This document shows, piece by piece, positions 1 through 9,450 of a stretch of DNA of 64,000 nucleotides (position 1 is the first letter of the stretch; each line of letters starts with the position of its first letter). The stretch covers positions 6,697 through 70,696 of the forward strand of contig PMTR01000101.1 in the NCBI GenBank assembly GCA_003167255.1, in the 5' to 3' direction. The notes beneath the pieces were generated by a model. The model saw only the letters and a program-made list of their open reading frames with translations, was not told where the DNA came from and did not search any database. This DNA is from Bryobacterales bacterium. Its GTDB lineage: Bacteria > Acidobacteriota > Terriglobia > Bryobacterales > Bryobacteraceae. The translations under genes and the position numbers were made by a program.

Positions 1-2178
1 TGGATCGCGGTCAACATGGTCTTCCGTGCGCGCGGCCTCCGGCTGAGCGCGGACGCGACGACCGCACAGTTGAACGCCGCCGAAGCACTTTTCGACGTGC
101 AGGCGGCGATCGACGCCGCCGCGATCTGCAACGACTCCGTTACCAAGATGGTCGGCGCCGGCAGCGAGACGCAGTTCGCGTTCCGCGGCACGCTCCAGGA
201 AGAGAAGCCTCTGCGGGATTGGCTCCAGGAAGTCCTGATGAACTGCCTCGGCTATTACACGTTCTCGTTCGGGAAGCTCCGGATCGGCATCCGCGAGAAC
301 AGCAGCGTGGTCGAGGCGTTCACGGAGGGCAACATCCTGTTCCGCAGCCTGCAACTGGCTCCGGCCAAACCATCCTTCAATCACTTGACTGCCAACTTCG
401 CGGACCAGGACTTCGCGTTCGTGAACAACAGCGTGGCGGTGTACGACATCGACCATGCCTCCTACATCGGCGGCGCGGGTCCGATGTACCTGAAGTCGAG
501 CGTCAACCTCTCCGGCACGTCCACCAAGAGCCAGGCCGCGCGAATCATCAGCACCCGGCTGCGCGAGGAGTTGGGCGGGACCAGCGCAGCTGAGTGGAAA
601 GCCGCCCGCCAGATCGGGTTCAAGACCACGGTGCTCGCGCTCAACACCGAGCCGGGGATGGTCTGCTCGATGACGCACGCCGACATGCCCGGTGGCGCCG
701 GAGAGTTCCGTGCCGTCTCCTGGAAGCTCAACAAGGACTTCTCCATCGACGTGCAAGGCCGCACGACCACGGACTCGATGTACGACCTCGTGGCCGGTCC
801 CAAGCCCGCCGACGTGGTGCCGACGCCGGTGCCGGAGGAGATCCTGTACGACACCGGGGTGCCGGGGATGGTCGTTGGCACGACGAAGCTCTCCGACTAT
901 GGGACGTTCGTGCTGGACGAGATGGAGGTGGAACCGGACGACGCCGGGAACATGAACATCGTCTCCGCGCACGAGATCGCCATGATGCTCTATTACGTGG
1001 ACGAGTTGGCGGTCGATCTGTGGGCCAGCATCGACGCCGCAATCGACAAGGACACCGACCCGGTTACGGTGGCTTGCACGGTGAACCCGGCGACGGCGCG
1101 AGTATTCCGGGTGGGCGACTTCGTGATGCTCAACGACGAGGCGAAGAGTCCGGACGTTGGGTATCGCCGGTCGTACGAGTGCGCGCAGATCGTCGGGCCC
1201 GGTAGTGAGGGCGACGTGGTGCCGACCGGCAACTTTCAGTTGGCGAGGCGTTGGGCCGACGACACGCGCCCGGATTTCGCGTGCTTCGAAACGCTCCGGA
1301 CGCCGCACGAGAAGGGCATCCGGTTCTTCAAGCTCGACAGCAAGACGTTCACTTTCAGCGTCAAGAAGGGATTCTTCCGGACGCCCGGACTCCCGGCGCG
1401 GATCGAGGCGAAGCTCCCGACGGCCTGCGTGGTCGCGGCGGTCGTCGGCGTGGCCAACAACTTCGGGTACGGCACGTTCAGGACGTTCCCGCTGGGCCAC
1501 CACAGCGAGCCTTTCATGCCTGGTGACCGGACGTGCAACGGCGGCGCGTACACGTTCCAGATCCCCGGCGCGCTCGCGGTCGCGGACACGGTGGTGATCC
1601 CGATGCGCGTGCAGGATAGCGCGTCGATCCGGTGCATCTATGCGTACGTCCAGGTGCCCACCACGGACGGCCAGAGCGCGTACCGCGTAAAGGTGTCCCG
1701 CGACGACGGCGCGACCTGGGAGCTGCTGGAGTACATGGGCATCGCGCAGAAGCTCCCCGATGGCTACAAGAACACGTACGACTTCCTGCTGGAGGACGGG
1801 TACGGGAAGCCCGCCACGCGCCGCCTGCCGTACAACGACTTCGGCATCTTCATCATCCAGGACGTGGTGCTGGGTGTGGGCCAGCAGACCGTCAACACGG
1901 CGTCGTACGGCGCGAACAGGCTGGGCTTCGACGTGGGCGAGTTCGTCCACATCAACCTGGGCAAGGCAGACGAGGAGTATGTCCAGGTGGTCGCCGCCGA
2001 CCAGAACGCGCAGACGTTCGACGCGATCTTCGCGAAGAACCACAGCATCGGCGCCACCGTGCGTCCGACCATCTGGCCGACTCCGATCCTCAACGAGGGA
2101 GACAGCCTTGCGTTCGATATCCTGGCGGTCGCGACTCCGGACCCCGGCAGCGATCTCACCGTGGTGATCCAAACCTAA
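1..2178 (+). CDS. Phage tail protein, 5' end cut by the window edge
   Basis: The frame is open from base 1 to the TAA at 2176-2178 (725 residues visible), so the ATG at 16 is probably internal and the true start lies outside the window. The N-terminal third looks like a tail-tip or baseplate-hub protein of long-tailed phages: mixed beta-rich sequence, with a stretch near residues 180-190 (TRLREELGG) followed by a beta-rich part and a proline-rich linker around residues 265-275 (VVPTPVPEE). The rest is beta-rich with many G/D turns, as expected for virion structural proteins. The next gene starts at the base after its stop, so the genes form one operon. The tail assignment rests on this context and on sequence character, not on a catalytic motif. 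A GTA-like or domesticated tail cannot be excluded. Confidence 0.6.
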   Translation, partial: WIAVNMVFRARGLRLSADATTAQLNAAEALFDVQAAIDAAAICNDSVTKMVGAGSETQFAFRGTLQEEKPLRDWLQEVLMNCLGYYTFSFGKLRIGIRENSSVVEAFTEGNILFRSLQLAPAKPSFNHLTANFADQDFAFVNNSVAVYDIDHASYIGGAGPMYLKSSVNLSGTSTKSQAARIISTRLREELGGTSAAEWKAARQIGFKTTVLALNTEPGMVCSMTHADMPGGAGEFRAVSWKLNKDFSIDVQGRTTTDSMYDLVAGPKPADVVPTPVPEEILYDTGVPGMVVGTTKLSDYGTFVLDEMEVEPDDAGNMNIVSAHEIAMMLYYVDELAVDLWASIDAAIDKDTDPVTVACTVNPATARVFRVGDFVMLNDEAKSPDVGYRRSYECAQIVGPGSEGDVVPTGNFQLARRWADDTRPDFACFETLRTPHEKGIRFFKLDSKTFTFSVKKGFFRTPGLPARIEAKLPTACVVAAVVGVANNFGYGTFRTFPLGHHSEPFMPGDRTCNGGAYTFQIPGALAVADTVVIPMRVQDSASIRCIYAYVQVPTTDGQSAYRVKVSRDDGATWELLEYMGIAQKLPDGYKNTYDFLLEDGYGKPATRRLPYNDFGIFIIQDVVLGVGQQTVNTASYGANRLGFDVGEFVHINLGKADEEYVQVVAADQNAQTFDAIFAKNHSIGATVRPTIWPTPILNEGDSLAFDILAVATPDPGSDLTVVIQT

Positions 2179-5100
2179 ATGGCTGGCGAACCGCTTACCA
2201 TCTTCGATCCGCGCCGCAACTTCCAGACGCAGGGCTTCACTGGGCGCGGCGCGACGACCACGATCCACGATGCGTCCGCGACAGGTGTGTCGGTCTCCGG
2301 CATCTTCCAAGCCGCGGAGGACTTCGCGGTCCTGGGCTTCTACAACGCCTATGACTATTTCAACCACCTGCGCCAGAAGCACCTGCCGCGGACGGATCTC
2401 TCCGGCCTGGTGCTGGAGTTCGATATCGAGTACGACCACGCGCTCGATGGCGCGATGCGGCTGGACGCCGCCAAGTACCCGTCCGTCTCGTGGGACTCGA
2501 TGACCTTCGTCTGCGGCAAGGGCGGCGCTGGCGAGATCCACGAGGTGAAGCTCCTCTCATACGCCACGGTGGTGTCCGGAGGTGAGACGCCCGCCAGTGT
2601 GAGCGTCGAGGCGTCGGGCACGCAGCCGGAGTTGGGCGCCGACCACATCGCGGTTACGTTCCGCGACACGGTTTACGATTGCATCCCGTGGGGCAAGCTC
2701 TACCAACTGCCCAAGTCGCTCTCCTCGCCCAACGGCACCATCGACCTGTGGCCCTCCGATCTCGATCCGGCGACCGGCGAGTTGGAGTTGCAGGTCGGGG
2801 ACACGGTGTACTTCACGTACGACCCGCTCTATCCTGCTGACCCTGCGTACCAGTTGGAAGAGATCTGCCACGTCATTGCCATCGATCCTGTCTACAAGAA
2901 CCGGGTGACGTTCGACAACACGCTGCCGCACGGCGGGGAGACGATCTGCCGGTCGTACACGCCGGGACCGTTTAACATCGTGGCGGCGTCGAACGACACG
3001 TTGACGTTCATCATCGACGGCACCAGCATTTACATCGGCCTCACGGCGGGTGCGGCGCAGACCGCAGATCAGGTCGCCGCCGATATCAACACTGCAGTCG
3101 GCGCGGCGGGCCTGGACGCCACTGCGGACACCGTGGACGGGTGCGTGCGGATCACTTCCACGAAGCCCGTTGGGGCGGGCGAGCTCGTCGCGTGGGGCGG
3201 AACGGGCTTGTCCACCATTGGGTTCCCGCCCGGAACGTACGCGGGTGCCGGTCCTCAGTTACACGTCCATGCTCTCGCGACCGCTGAGTCGGCCATCAAG
3301 GATCTCGCGAATACGATCAACGGCGGCGGCAAGAACGTCGCCGTCACCGGACCCGACCAGTCCAGCGTCATTCAGGCGACTGCCTCCGGCAAGACACTCA
3401 CCATCGCGTTCAAGACCAGCCCGCCGCCCGCGACGGTGATGGGCAAGTTGGGCAACGGCGAGATCCTTACGGCCCGGTCCTGGCACGAGACGGTCCCGGT
3501 AGACGCGCGGGACGCCTCGTACGATGCGTCGAAGGACGTACAAGGCGTGACGTTTGGTGCCAACCGCAGCATCCGGTTCGCTGGCGGCGACAACGACACC
3601 AAGTACCGCATCAGCCTCCCGCTGGGCGCGTTGACCGACAAGAACAGTGAGACGGTTCCCACCGTGGACTGCCGGAAGATGTACATGGTGTTCGCACCAC
3701 GATTCGAGATCGTGGAGGAAGCGCTGGACGACGGGTGCTTCCTGACCGCCGACGTGGGACCGGGCGACACGACCTGGAGCGTAGATAGCGGCGCGGCGTT
3801 GACGGGCGGGCGGTACTTCATCGGAGACGCCACGACCGAGGAGCGCGTCCTGCTGGTGGCGGGCGGCGCGTCCAGCATCCACGTTCAGCGTGGGTACGAG
3901 TCCTCGACGCCTGCCTCCTGGCCTGCGGGCACCCGGATGAAGAAGCTCCCGCCGATCTCCGGCTTCCAGTCCGACGTGGAGTGGGGCGCGACCATCTCGA
4001 ACATCGCAGTCACGGGCGATGCAAGCCTCAAGGTGGGCGGGGATTCGGCGCGGATCGAGGAGGCCGACAAGCGGTGCCAGTACACCGGCTATTGGGGGGA
4101 TTACAAGTACGGCGCGGCGGGCTGGCCCTCGCAGTGGTGGAGCAAGGGACACGCGCGGCGCACCGGCCCGAACGATCTCGCGGACGTGCGCGCGGTCACG
4201 ATCCAGTACTCTGCCACGGAGGAGCACGAGCTCTACCTCGGCACGTTCCTGTACACGGACTGCGGCAAGGTCGGAGTCACCGTGGATGGCGTGGCGCCCG
4301 CCGAATCGCCCATCGATCTGTACCTCAACGAGTATGGCGGCACCACCGCGACCGTGAAGATCGCGTCCGCAGTCCCGGCAGGGAACCACATCGTCGTCCT
4401 AACCGCCCTGTTCGAACGCAACGCCGCCAGCACCGGGTACTACTTTTACTTCGATTACCTGTGGCCGCTCGTGCCGCAGGACGTTCCGGACCCGCAGAAG
4501 GCGTATCCGGACGTGTCGCTGGCCATCGACTTCGACACCGACCACGGCTACAAGAAGCCCCCGGCCTGGCACCTCTGGCATCTCCAGAAGCTTGGGTTCA
4601 AGGGCCACGCCGACGTGTACATGGGCGTCTTTTGGAACAATAAGCGGCGGCGCGTGGGCGCAAGCTATCCGTACGCCACCATCGAGTATGCGTTGGGCGA
4701 TGGCGTGGCCGCGCCGCAGGCTGGCGAGGTCGTCTCGATCAGCGTGTCCGGATCGACGATGAACCACACCGTCCTGGCGGGCGAGTCTTTGCAGGATATC
4801 GCCAGCGGGATGCGCGTGCTGATCAACCAATTCTCCGGCGTGTGGGCCGACGATAACTACGGGACCAGCACGGCCCTCCGCATCCAGTCCAAGGCTCCCT
4901 CCTGGTCGTTCCCCGGCCTGGCGGTGCCGGATGGCAAGGCGAGGCTCCAGAGCGCGGCGGAACCGTTCGCGATCACGGCGGGCGCCAACGACGCGCTCCA
5001 GTTCACCCTTGGCGGCGAGGGGGGCACCGTGGTGGCTGTGACGCTGACTGCTGGCGCGGCGCAGACCGCCACGCAGGTGGCGGCAGATATTCAGGCGGCG

Positions 5101-6390
5101 TTTGATGCGGCTGGCGCTTCGGGCGGCGCGCAGGCCAGTGACGGCGTGGTGCTCGTGTGGTCCACCAGGCAGATCGACACCAACGACGTGCCCACTAGCG
5201 CGTGGATCACGCTCGGCATGTACGGGACTGCGTACGCAGCCTCGATCCTGGCCACAGTGACGGACCACCTGGGCGACGTTGGCGACGAAGGCGATTGGGA
5301 ACTGATCGACTCCGTGTCGCCGGTCATGACGGAGGGCGCACGGAAGTGGATTCGCGACCTCGCCAGCCAGTTCGCGGCGGCGGCCATCCTGGCGTCGTTC
5401 GCGTTCTCGATGGAGGTCTATAATCCTCCAGCCGCGATGCGCGCCAAGTACCTGTCGCTAGCGGGCGGCGTGGTCGCTCCGGGTGCGGACGTGTTCCTGG
5501 AGGTTTCATCGCACCAGATGCACTTCGGCACGCGCGTCCGGAACTACCTCAAGCAGATGTACAAGGAGTGCGCCGACGAGATTGCGGCGGCGGGCCTTCC
5601 TGTCGTGCTCCAGTTCGGTGAGACGCAGTGGTGGTACTTCGACAACCGCTTGGCCGACGCGCAGGGCGGGATGCCGTTCTATGACCAGGAGACAATCGAT
5701 GCGTTCGCGGCGGCGAAGGGTCACCAGATTTGGCCGTTCACTTCCAACACGGATGATCCTGCTGGCGATCCGGCGCACCCGAACGAGACGGCGGATTTCC
5801 TGCGGGACCGGATCTGGTCGTATTGCCAGGACGTGATCTCGTACGTGCGCGCGTCCCATCCGGCGGCGCTGTTCGAGTGCCTGTGGCCTCTCGACGCGAA
5901 CCAGGGGAAGCCTGGCGTTGGCACCTACCGGAGGCTGCTGATGCACGTCAATCTGCCGCGCGAGTGGCAGAACTCCTCGTACGGCATCAAGTATTTCCGG
6001 TGCGAGGGTTTCGACTATGACATCTGGCAGAAGAACGCGACGTTGATGGGCCAGACCATTCGTTTCGCGGCGCAGACGCTGGGGCGGCCGGCGAGCGAGT
6101 GCATGTACCTCGCGGGACTGTACGGCCCTCCAGACCCGCCGATGGCGCAGGCGTACGGGATGTGGTTGCAGTCCCCGTTCTATTCCATGTCCTTCTGGGC
6201 GTTCGATCAGTTCTGCCTCAACAGCAGGCCGATCCCTCTGGAGGTGTGGGTGCAGTCCGTTTCGGCGGCGTACCACAAGCCGCGCGCCGCCCGTGCCGCG
6301 GAGGTCGCTCGCGTGGTGGAGATCGTGGCGCCCACCGGCGGCGCGCTCAACCGCTTCAAGTTGAACGACAGGAAGCTCAATCATGGCTAA
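2179..6390 (+). CDS. Giant phage tail structural protein with C-terminal TIM-barrel-like domain
   Basis: 1403 residues, starting directly after the previous stop. The N-terminal two thirds are beta-rich structural modules. One module type occurs twice, near residues 270-320 and 930-990; both copies carry LTAGAAQTA followed by QVAADI, as in phage and flagellar structural add-on domains. From about residue 1050 the sequence changes to an alpha/beta fold with a hydrolase-like look (motifs VLQFGETQWWYF, FECLWPLDANQG, SFWAFDQF), compatible with a TIM barrel. Proteins with this layout are annotated in some phages as non-contractile tail sheath proteins with a TIM-barrel domain; I match it to them from memory of the layout only. 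The C-terminal 30 residues are polar. It overlaps the next gene by 8 bases. A bound glycan or a cell-wall role for the barrel is conceivable, but no catalytic pair can be assigned. Confidence 0.6.
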   Translation: MAGEPLTIFDPRRNFQTQGFTGRGATTTIHDASATGVSVSGIFQAAEDFAVLGFYNAYDYFNHLRQKHLPRTDLSGLVLEFDIEYDHALDGAMRLDAAKYPSVSWDSMTFVCGKGGAGEIHEVKLLSYATVVSGGETPASVSVEASGTQPELGADHIAVTFRDTVYDCIPWGKLYQLPKSLSSPNGTIDLWPSDLDPATGELELQVGDTVYFTYDPLYPADPAYQLEEICHVIAIDPVYKNRVTFDNTLPHGGETICRSYTPGPFNIVAASNDTLTFIIDGTSIYIGLTAGAAQTADQVAADINTAVGAAGLDATADTVDGCVRITSTKPVGAGELVAWGGTGLSTIGFPPGTYAGAGPQLHVHALATAESAIKDLANTINGGGKNVAVTGPDQSSVIQATASGKTLTIAFKTSPPPATVMGKLGNGEILTARSWHETVPVDARDASYDASKDVQGVTFGANRSIRFAGGDNDTKYRISLPLGALTDKNSETVPTVDCRKMYMVFAPRFEIVEEALDDGCFLTADVGPGDTTWSVDSGAALTGGRYFIGDATTEERVLLVAGGASSIHVQRGYESSTPASWPAGTRMKKLPPISGFQSDVEWGATISNIAVTGDASLKVGGDSARIEEADKRCQYTGYWGDYKYGAAGWPSQWWSKGHARRTGPNDLADVRAVTIQYSATEEHELYLGTFLYTDCGKVGVTVDGVAPAESPIDLYLNEYGGTTATVKIASAVPAGNHIVVLTALFERNAASTGYYFYFDYLWPLVPQDVPDPQKAYPDVSLAIDFDTDHGYKKPPAWHLWHLQKLGFKGHADVYMGVFWNNKRRRVGASYPYATIEYALGDGVAAPQAGEVVSISVSGSTMNHTVLAGESLQDIASGMRVLINQFSGVWADDNYGTSTALRIQSKAPSWSFPGLAVPDGKARLQSAAEPFAITAGANDALQFTLGGEGGTVVAVTLTAGAAQTATQVAADIQAAFDAAGASGGAQASDGVVLVWSTRQIDTNDVPTSAWITLGMYGTAYAASILATVTDHLGDVGDEGDWELIDSVSPVMTEGARKWIRDLASQFAAAAILASFAFSMEVYNPPAAMRAKYLSLAGGVVAPGADVFLEVSSHQMHFGTRVRNYLKQMYKECADEIAAAGLPVVLQFGETQWWYFDNRLADAQGGMPFYDQETIDAFAAAKGHQIWPFTSNTDDPAGDPAHPNETADFLRDRIWSYCQDVISYVRASHPAALFECLWPLDANQGKPGVGTYRRLLMHVNLPREWQNSSYGIKYFRCEGFDYDIWQKNATLMGQTIRFAAQTLGRPASECMYLAGLYGPPDPPMAQAYGMWLQSPFYSMSFWAFDQFCLNSRPIPLEVWVQSVSAAYHKPRAARAAEVARVVEIVAPTGGALNRFKLNDRKLNHG

Positions 6391-8524
6391 CTATCCTGGT
6401 GCAATCGACAGCGCGGCCAGCCTGTACACGCCGGTCGATGCGTCCTCCGCGAAGCCCCTGGAGACGACGACCACGAGCGCGGTGCTGGCGGGCGACTCCG
6501 CGATCAACGTGGCGTCCACCACCGGAGGCTTTGCCGCCACGTACGGCATCCTCTCGATTGACGACGAACTGATCGTGTACACCGGCAAGACCGGGGCGCA
6601 GTTCACCGGGTGCCAACGTGGAGCGTTCGGAACAGCCGCCGTAGGCCACGGCAACGGCGTGGCGGTGAAGGCGAACATGGTCGCGGGCTTCATTACCGCG
6701 CTCCAGTCGGCGGTCCTGGCCATCGAGACGGAGTTGGGCACAGCCGCCGCGCGCAACTACATCCGGAAGGACGGCGCGGTCACAGTCAGTGGCCTCAAGA
6801 CGTTCCAGGACGGCGCGGAGTTCGGCGCGGGCACGAAGTCGAGCACCGGCCTGGTGCGCCTGCCCAACGCTGGGGCGGTCAAGTGGAGGAAGCAGGACAA
6901 CTCCGGCGACCTCGGTATCGCCTTGAACGCGAGCAACCACCTCGCGATGGACGCCATCATCGACTTCGCTGCGGGCCAGACGTTCGGCGCGAGCACCGTT
7001 CCGGACGCCACGACGCTCGCCAAGGGCGTCGTCCAGATCGACCCGGTGGGCGGCATCTCCGTCAGTGGCGGCGTCATCTCGCTGGCTGCTTCCGGCGTCG
7101 GGCCTGGCACCTACACCAAGGTGACAGTGGACTCCTGGGGCCGCGCCACGGCTGGCACGACTCTCTCGGCTGGCGACCTGCCCGCCCACACGCACACGGC
7201 CTCCGATATCGTCTCCGGCGCGCTCCCGTTCACCATCCAGAACAACGGTGCGGCGATCGGGACGCGCCGCGCGTTGAACCTGATCCAGGGGGCGAACATC
7301 GGCCTCACGTTTCTGGACGTGCCCGCCAGCGACCGTGTGAACGTCACCGTCGCGCTCGCGTCCGTCCCAGCGCACGTCCACGCGGAGGCCGACGTGACGA
7401 GCCTCACGACAGATCTGGCGGGTAAGGCCGCGCTCTCTCACACGCACAGCGAGGCGAACATCACCGGCCTGGTAGCGGACCTCGCGGCCAAAGCCGCGCT
7501 CTCGCACACGCACGCCGAGGCAGACATCACCGGCTTGGTGTCGGACCTCGCGGGCAAGGCTGCGTCCTCGCACACGCACACGTCGTCGCAGATCACCGAC
7601 GCGACCGCGAGCGCAACGGCTGGCACGCTGGTCCTCCGCGATGGCTCGGGCGGCGCCAACTTCGCGTACGCTGCCGCCAACAACCTGTGGGCGTTCCTGG
7701 ACTCGCATCTCCAGTCCGTCGAGTGCGGCGCGTTCCAGACGGTCGGCGGGCCGTACGAGAACATGCTGAAGTACTCCGAAGACTTCAGCGTCGGCACGTG
7801 GGACAAGAACGGCGGCACGTGTACGGCGACCGCCAACACGGTGGTCGCGCCCGATGGCAACCAGTCAGCCGACACGGTAACCGCGAGTGGCGGGGCTGGC
7901 CTGATCCGGCAGAACGTCGCGGGCCTCGTGGCGAACGGCCAGTACACGTTTTACGTTTGGCTCAAGGTTCCGTCCGGAACGATGACCGTCTCGCTCGGCA
8001 TCCTCGACAACGGCTGGACCACGTGGCTGGTTGGCCCCAGCGCAGTGACGCTCACGACCACGTGGCAGCGGTTCAAGGTGACCGCCACGATGACCGGGGG
8101 CGCAACGTCGCTCTGGTTGGCCATCGGCCATTACACGGATGGCTGGACCACCGGCCTCGCGTTCCATGCGTGGGGCGCGTGCCTCCAGCAGGGCAACGAT
8201 CCGAAGAAAGCGTACGCGCGCACGTGGGGATACCAGACCGCGCCGGTCGCGGCGGGAGTGGCCTGCGGTCCCGTGGTCGTCTCCGCGACCAACAACACGG
8301 ACTCGCCGTTCAAAGTGCGGGGTCCTGGCTCTCCGCTCGCGGACCACACGCTGCTCGAAGTCACGGCGGGCGGCGAACTGATCATCGCGGGCGGCACCGG
8401 CAACGGGTATCGTCTCGCGGAGATCGTGGGCGCGAATAACCCGTCCGGATGGTCCGGGTGCCTCAAGGTGAAGAATCCCGCAGGCGTGACCGCAGGGTAC
8501 ATCCTGCTCTACTCCAACCCGTAA
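6383..8524 (+). CDS. Phage tail fibre / receptor-binding protein with SHTH repeats
   Basis: 713 residues, starting inside the end of the preceding gene (8-base overlap). The middle (about residues 330-410) has a 20-residue repeat with the pattern SHTH-x-EA-x-ITGLV-x-DLA-x-KA, present three to four times. This histidine-rich repeat is typical of trimeric tail fibres, where the histidines bind metal along the shaft. An N-terminal portion (residues 20-90) with a TGCQRGAFGT element resembles tail-fibre attachment domains. After residue 460 a jelly-roll-like region follows (YSEDFS, then GQYTFYVWLKVPSG and TWQRFKVTATM), similar to carbohydrate-binding modules. Host-surface recognition is the likely role. 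The fold assignment is inference; the repeats are seen directly. Confidence 0.75.
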   Translation: MANYPGAIDSAASLYTPVDASSAKPLETTTTSAVLAGDSAINVASTTGGFAATYGILSIDDELIVYTGKTGAQFTGCQRGAFGTAAVGHGNGVAVKANMVAGFITALQSAVLAIETELGTAAARNYIRKDGAVTVSGLKTFQDGAEFGAGTKSSTGLVRLPNAGAVKWRKQDNSGDLGIALNASNHLAMDAIIDFAAGQTFGASTVPDATTLAKGVVQIDPVGGISVSGGVISLAASGVGPGTYTKVTVDSWGRATAGTTLSAGDLPAHTHTASDIVSGALPFTIQNNGAAIGTRRALNLIQGANIGLTFLDVPASDRVNVTVALASVPAHVHAEADVTSLTTDLAGKAALSHTHSEANITGLVADLAAKAALSHTHAEADITGLVSDLAGKAASSHTHTSSQITDATASATAGTLVLRDGSGGANFAYAAANNLWAFLDSHLQSVECGAFQTVGGPYENMLKYSEDFSVGTWDKNGGTCTATANTVVAPDGNQSADTVTASGGAGLIRQNVAGLVANGQYTFYVWLKVPSGTMTVSLGILDNGWTTWLVGPSAVTLTTTWQRFKVTATMTGGATSLWLAIGHYTDGWTTGLAFHAWGACLQQGNDPKKAYARTWGYQTAPVAAGVACGPVVVSATNNTDSPFKVRGPGSPLADHTLLEVTAGGELIIAGGTGNGYRLAEIVGANNPSGWSGCLKVKNPAGVTAGYILLYSNP

Positions 8525-8540
8525 ATCGAAAGGCAAACCA

Positions 8541-8933
8541 ATGAAGTTGACGCTGGACCACACCCAGCGTCTGAACCTGCACGCGCTCATGGGAGCGCAG
8601 CGGGCAGACGTGGGTTCTATTCGCGCGATCTGGAACGTCCAGGATCGCGTTGCGCTCGACGCCGACGAGGAGAAAGCCGTCGAGTTGAAGCGCGAGATGA
8701 TCGCGGGCCAGGAGCGTGTGGTGTGGAACCCCGCGCTCTCGATCCCCGCAAAGGATTTCGAGTTTACCGATCCGGAAGTCGCGCGCATCAAGGCGGCGAT
8801 CCAGACGTGGGACTCGTACGCTGCTAACACGGACCGCCGGTGGCTCGAGCCGCTTCTCGACACCCTGTTCTCGGCCGCCGCCGCGGTAGACTCGGGAGAT
8901 GGCCGCATCTGCGCGCGTCCGACTGCAACGTAA
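8541..8933 (+). CDS. Small phage-associated protein of unknown function
   Basis: 130 residues, ATG at 8541 with a GAAAGG Shine-Dalgarno sequence eight bases upstream, 16 bases after the tail-fibre stop. The sequence is mainly helical and acidic/basic mixed (DADEEKAVELKREM), has no signal peptide or membrane segment and contains one conspicuous WNP element near residue 62. Small helical proteins of this type often lie behind tail-fibre genes and may be chaperones or assembly factors, but I recognise no family. Its 3' end overlaps the next gene by 35 bases, which supports both as translated genes of the same operon. Confidence 0.6.
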   Translation: MKLTLDHTQRLNLHALMGAQRADVGSIRAIWNVQDRVALDADEEKAVELKREMIAGQERVVWNPALSIPAKDFEFTDPEVARIKAAIQTWDSYAANTDRRWLEPLLDTLFSAAAAVDSGDGRICARPTAT

Positions 8934-9354
8934 GCTCCTTCGCATCAGCGGAGCCGAGGTGGATCTTATCGAAGACCCTTACCTTCAGGTGATCACCGAA
9001 ACTGGTGCGCTATTCGCAGACACCAAAGTCCGCATCAAGCGGGGCCGCCCGCACGAGTGTCATCGGAACGCGGTGCTCTTCTGGCTCAAGGGCCAGTGCG
9101 CTGCCATCGCTATTGGCTACTACCTCGGACCTGATGATGTCTGGCGTCAGCATTCTTGGGGCGTGATGGGCGATGGCACGATCTTGGACACGCACTCAGG
9201 TGGCCGACGGTATTTCGGAGTCCGAGTGCAGTCTATGGAGGCTATCAAGTTCGCGGAAGACCACATAGGCGTGGCCGCGGTCCTGAGGTTCCTTAAGAAA
9301 ACTCCAGAGAAGTTCAAGCCGGTCATCGACGAAGCCCGCAAAGCCCTAACCTAG
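8899..9354 (+). CDS. Conserved-looking small protein with Cys-His pair, last gene of phage module
   Basis: 151 residues. The ATG at 8899 overlaps the previous gene by 35 bases in another frame. The sequence contains ECHRNA near residue 53 and QHSWG near residue 88. A cysteine followed by an invariant-looking His-Ser-Trp about 35 residues later recalls small papain-like or NlpC-like proteins, but the third residue cannot be assigned and I do not claim activity. Glycine-rich loops and an even hydrophobic pattern (AAIAIGYYLG) suggest a compact globular domain. Codon usage is less extremely GC-rich than in the tail genes. It may be a late phage gene or the first gene of the neighbouring accessory region. 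Confidence 0.6.
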   Translation: MAASARVRLQRKLLRISGAEVDLIEDPYLQVITETGALFADTKVRIKRGRPHECHRNAVLFWLKGQCAAIAIGYYLGPDDVWRQHSWGVMGDGTILDTHSGGRRYFGVRVQSMEAIKFAEDHIGVAAVLRFLKKTPEKFKPVIDEARKALT

Positions 9355-9450
9355 CCATTCTGACTCTCGGGACTGCGCGTACCTGGCCGGCAGATCGTTG
9401 CGAGTCCCAAATTCGCGTAGACTAGATGGAGTTGGACGCCGCAGGGGACG

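Noticed and set aside
3259-4389. 376-codon antisense frame in the giant tail gene
   Set aside because: The tail protein is continuous over 1403 residues and overlaps its neighbours on the + strand; the antisense frame is arginine- and glycine-rich without a motif.
1-9354. Complete prophage
   Set aside because: Only tail genes and small genes are present; no capsid, terminase, integrase, lysis gene or attachment site is within the window.
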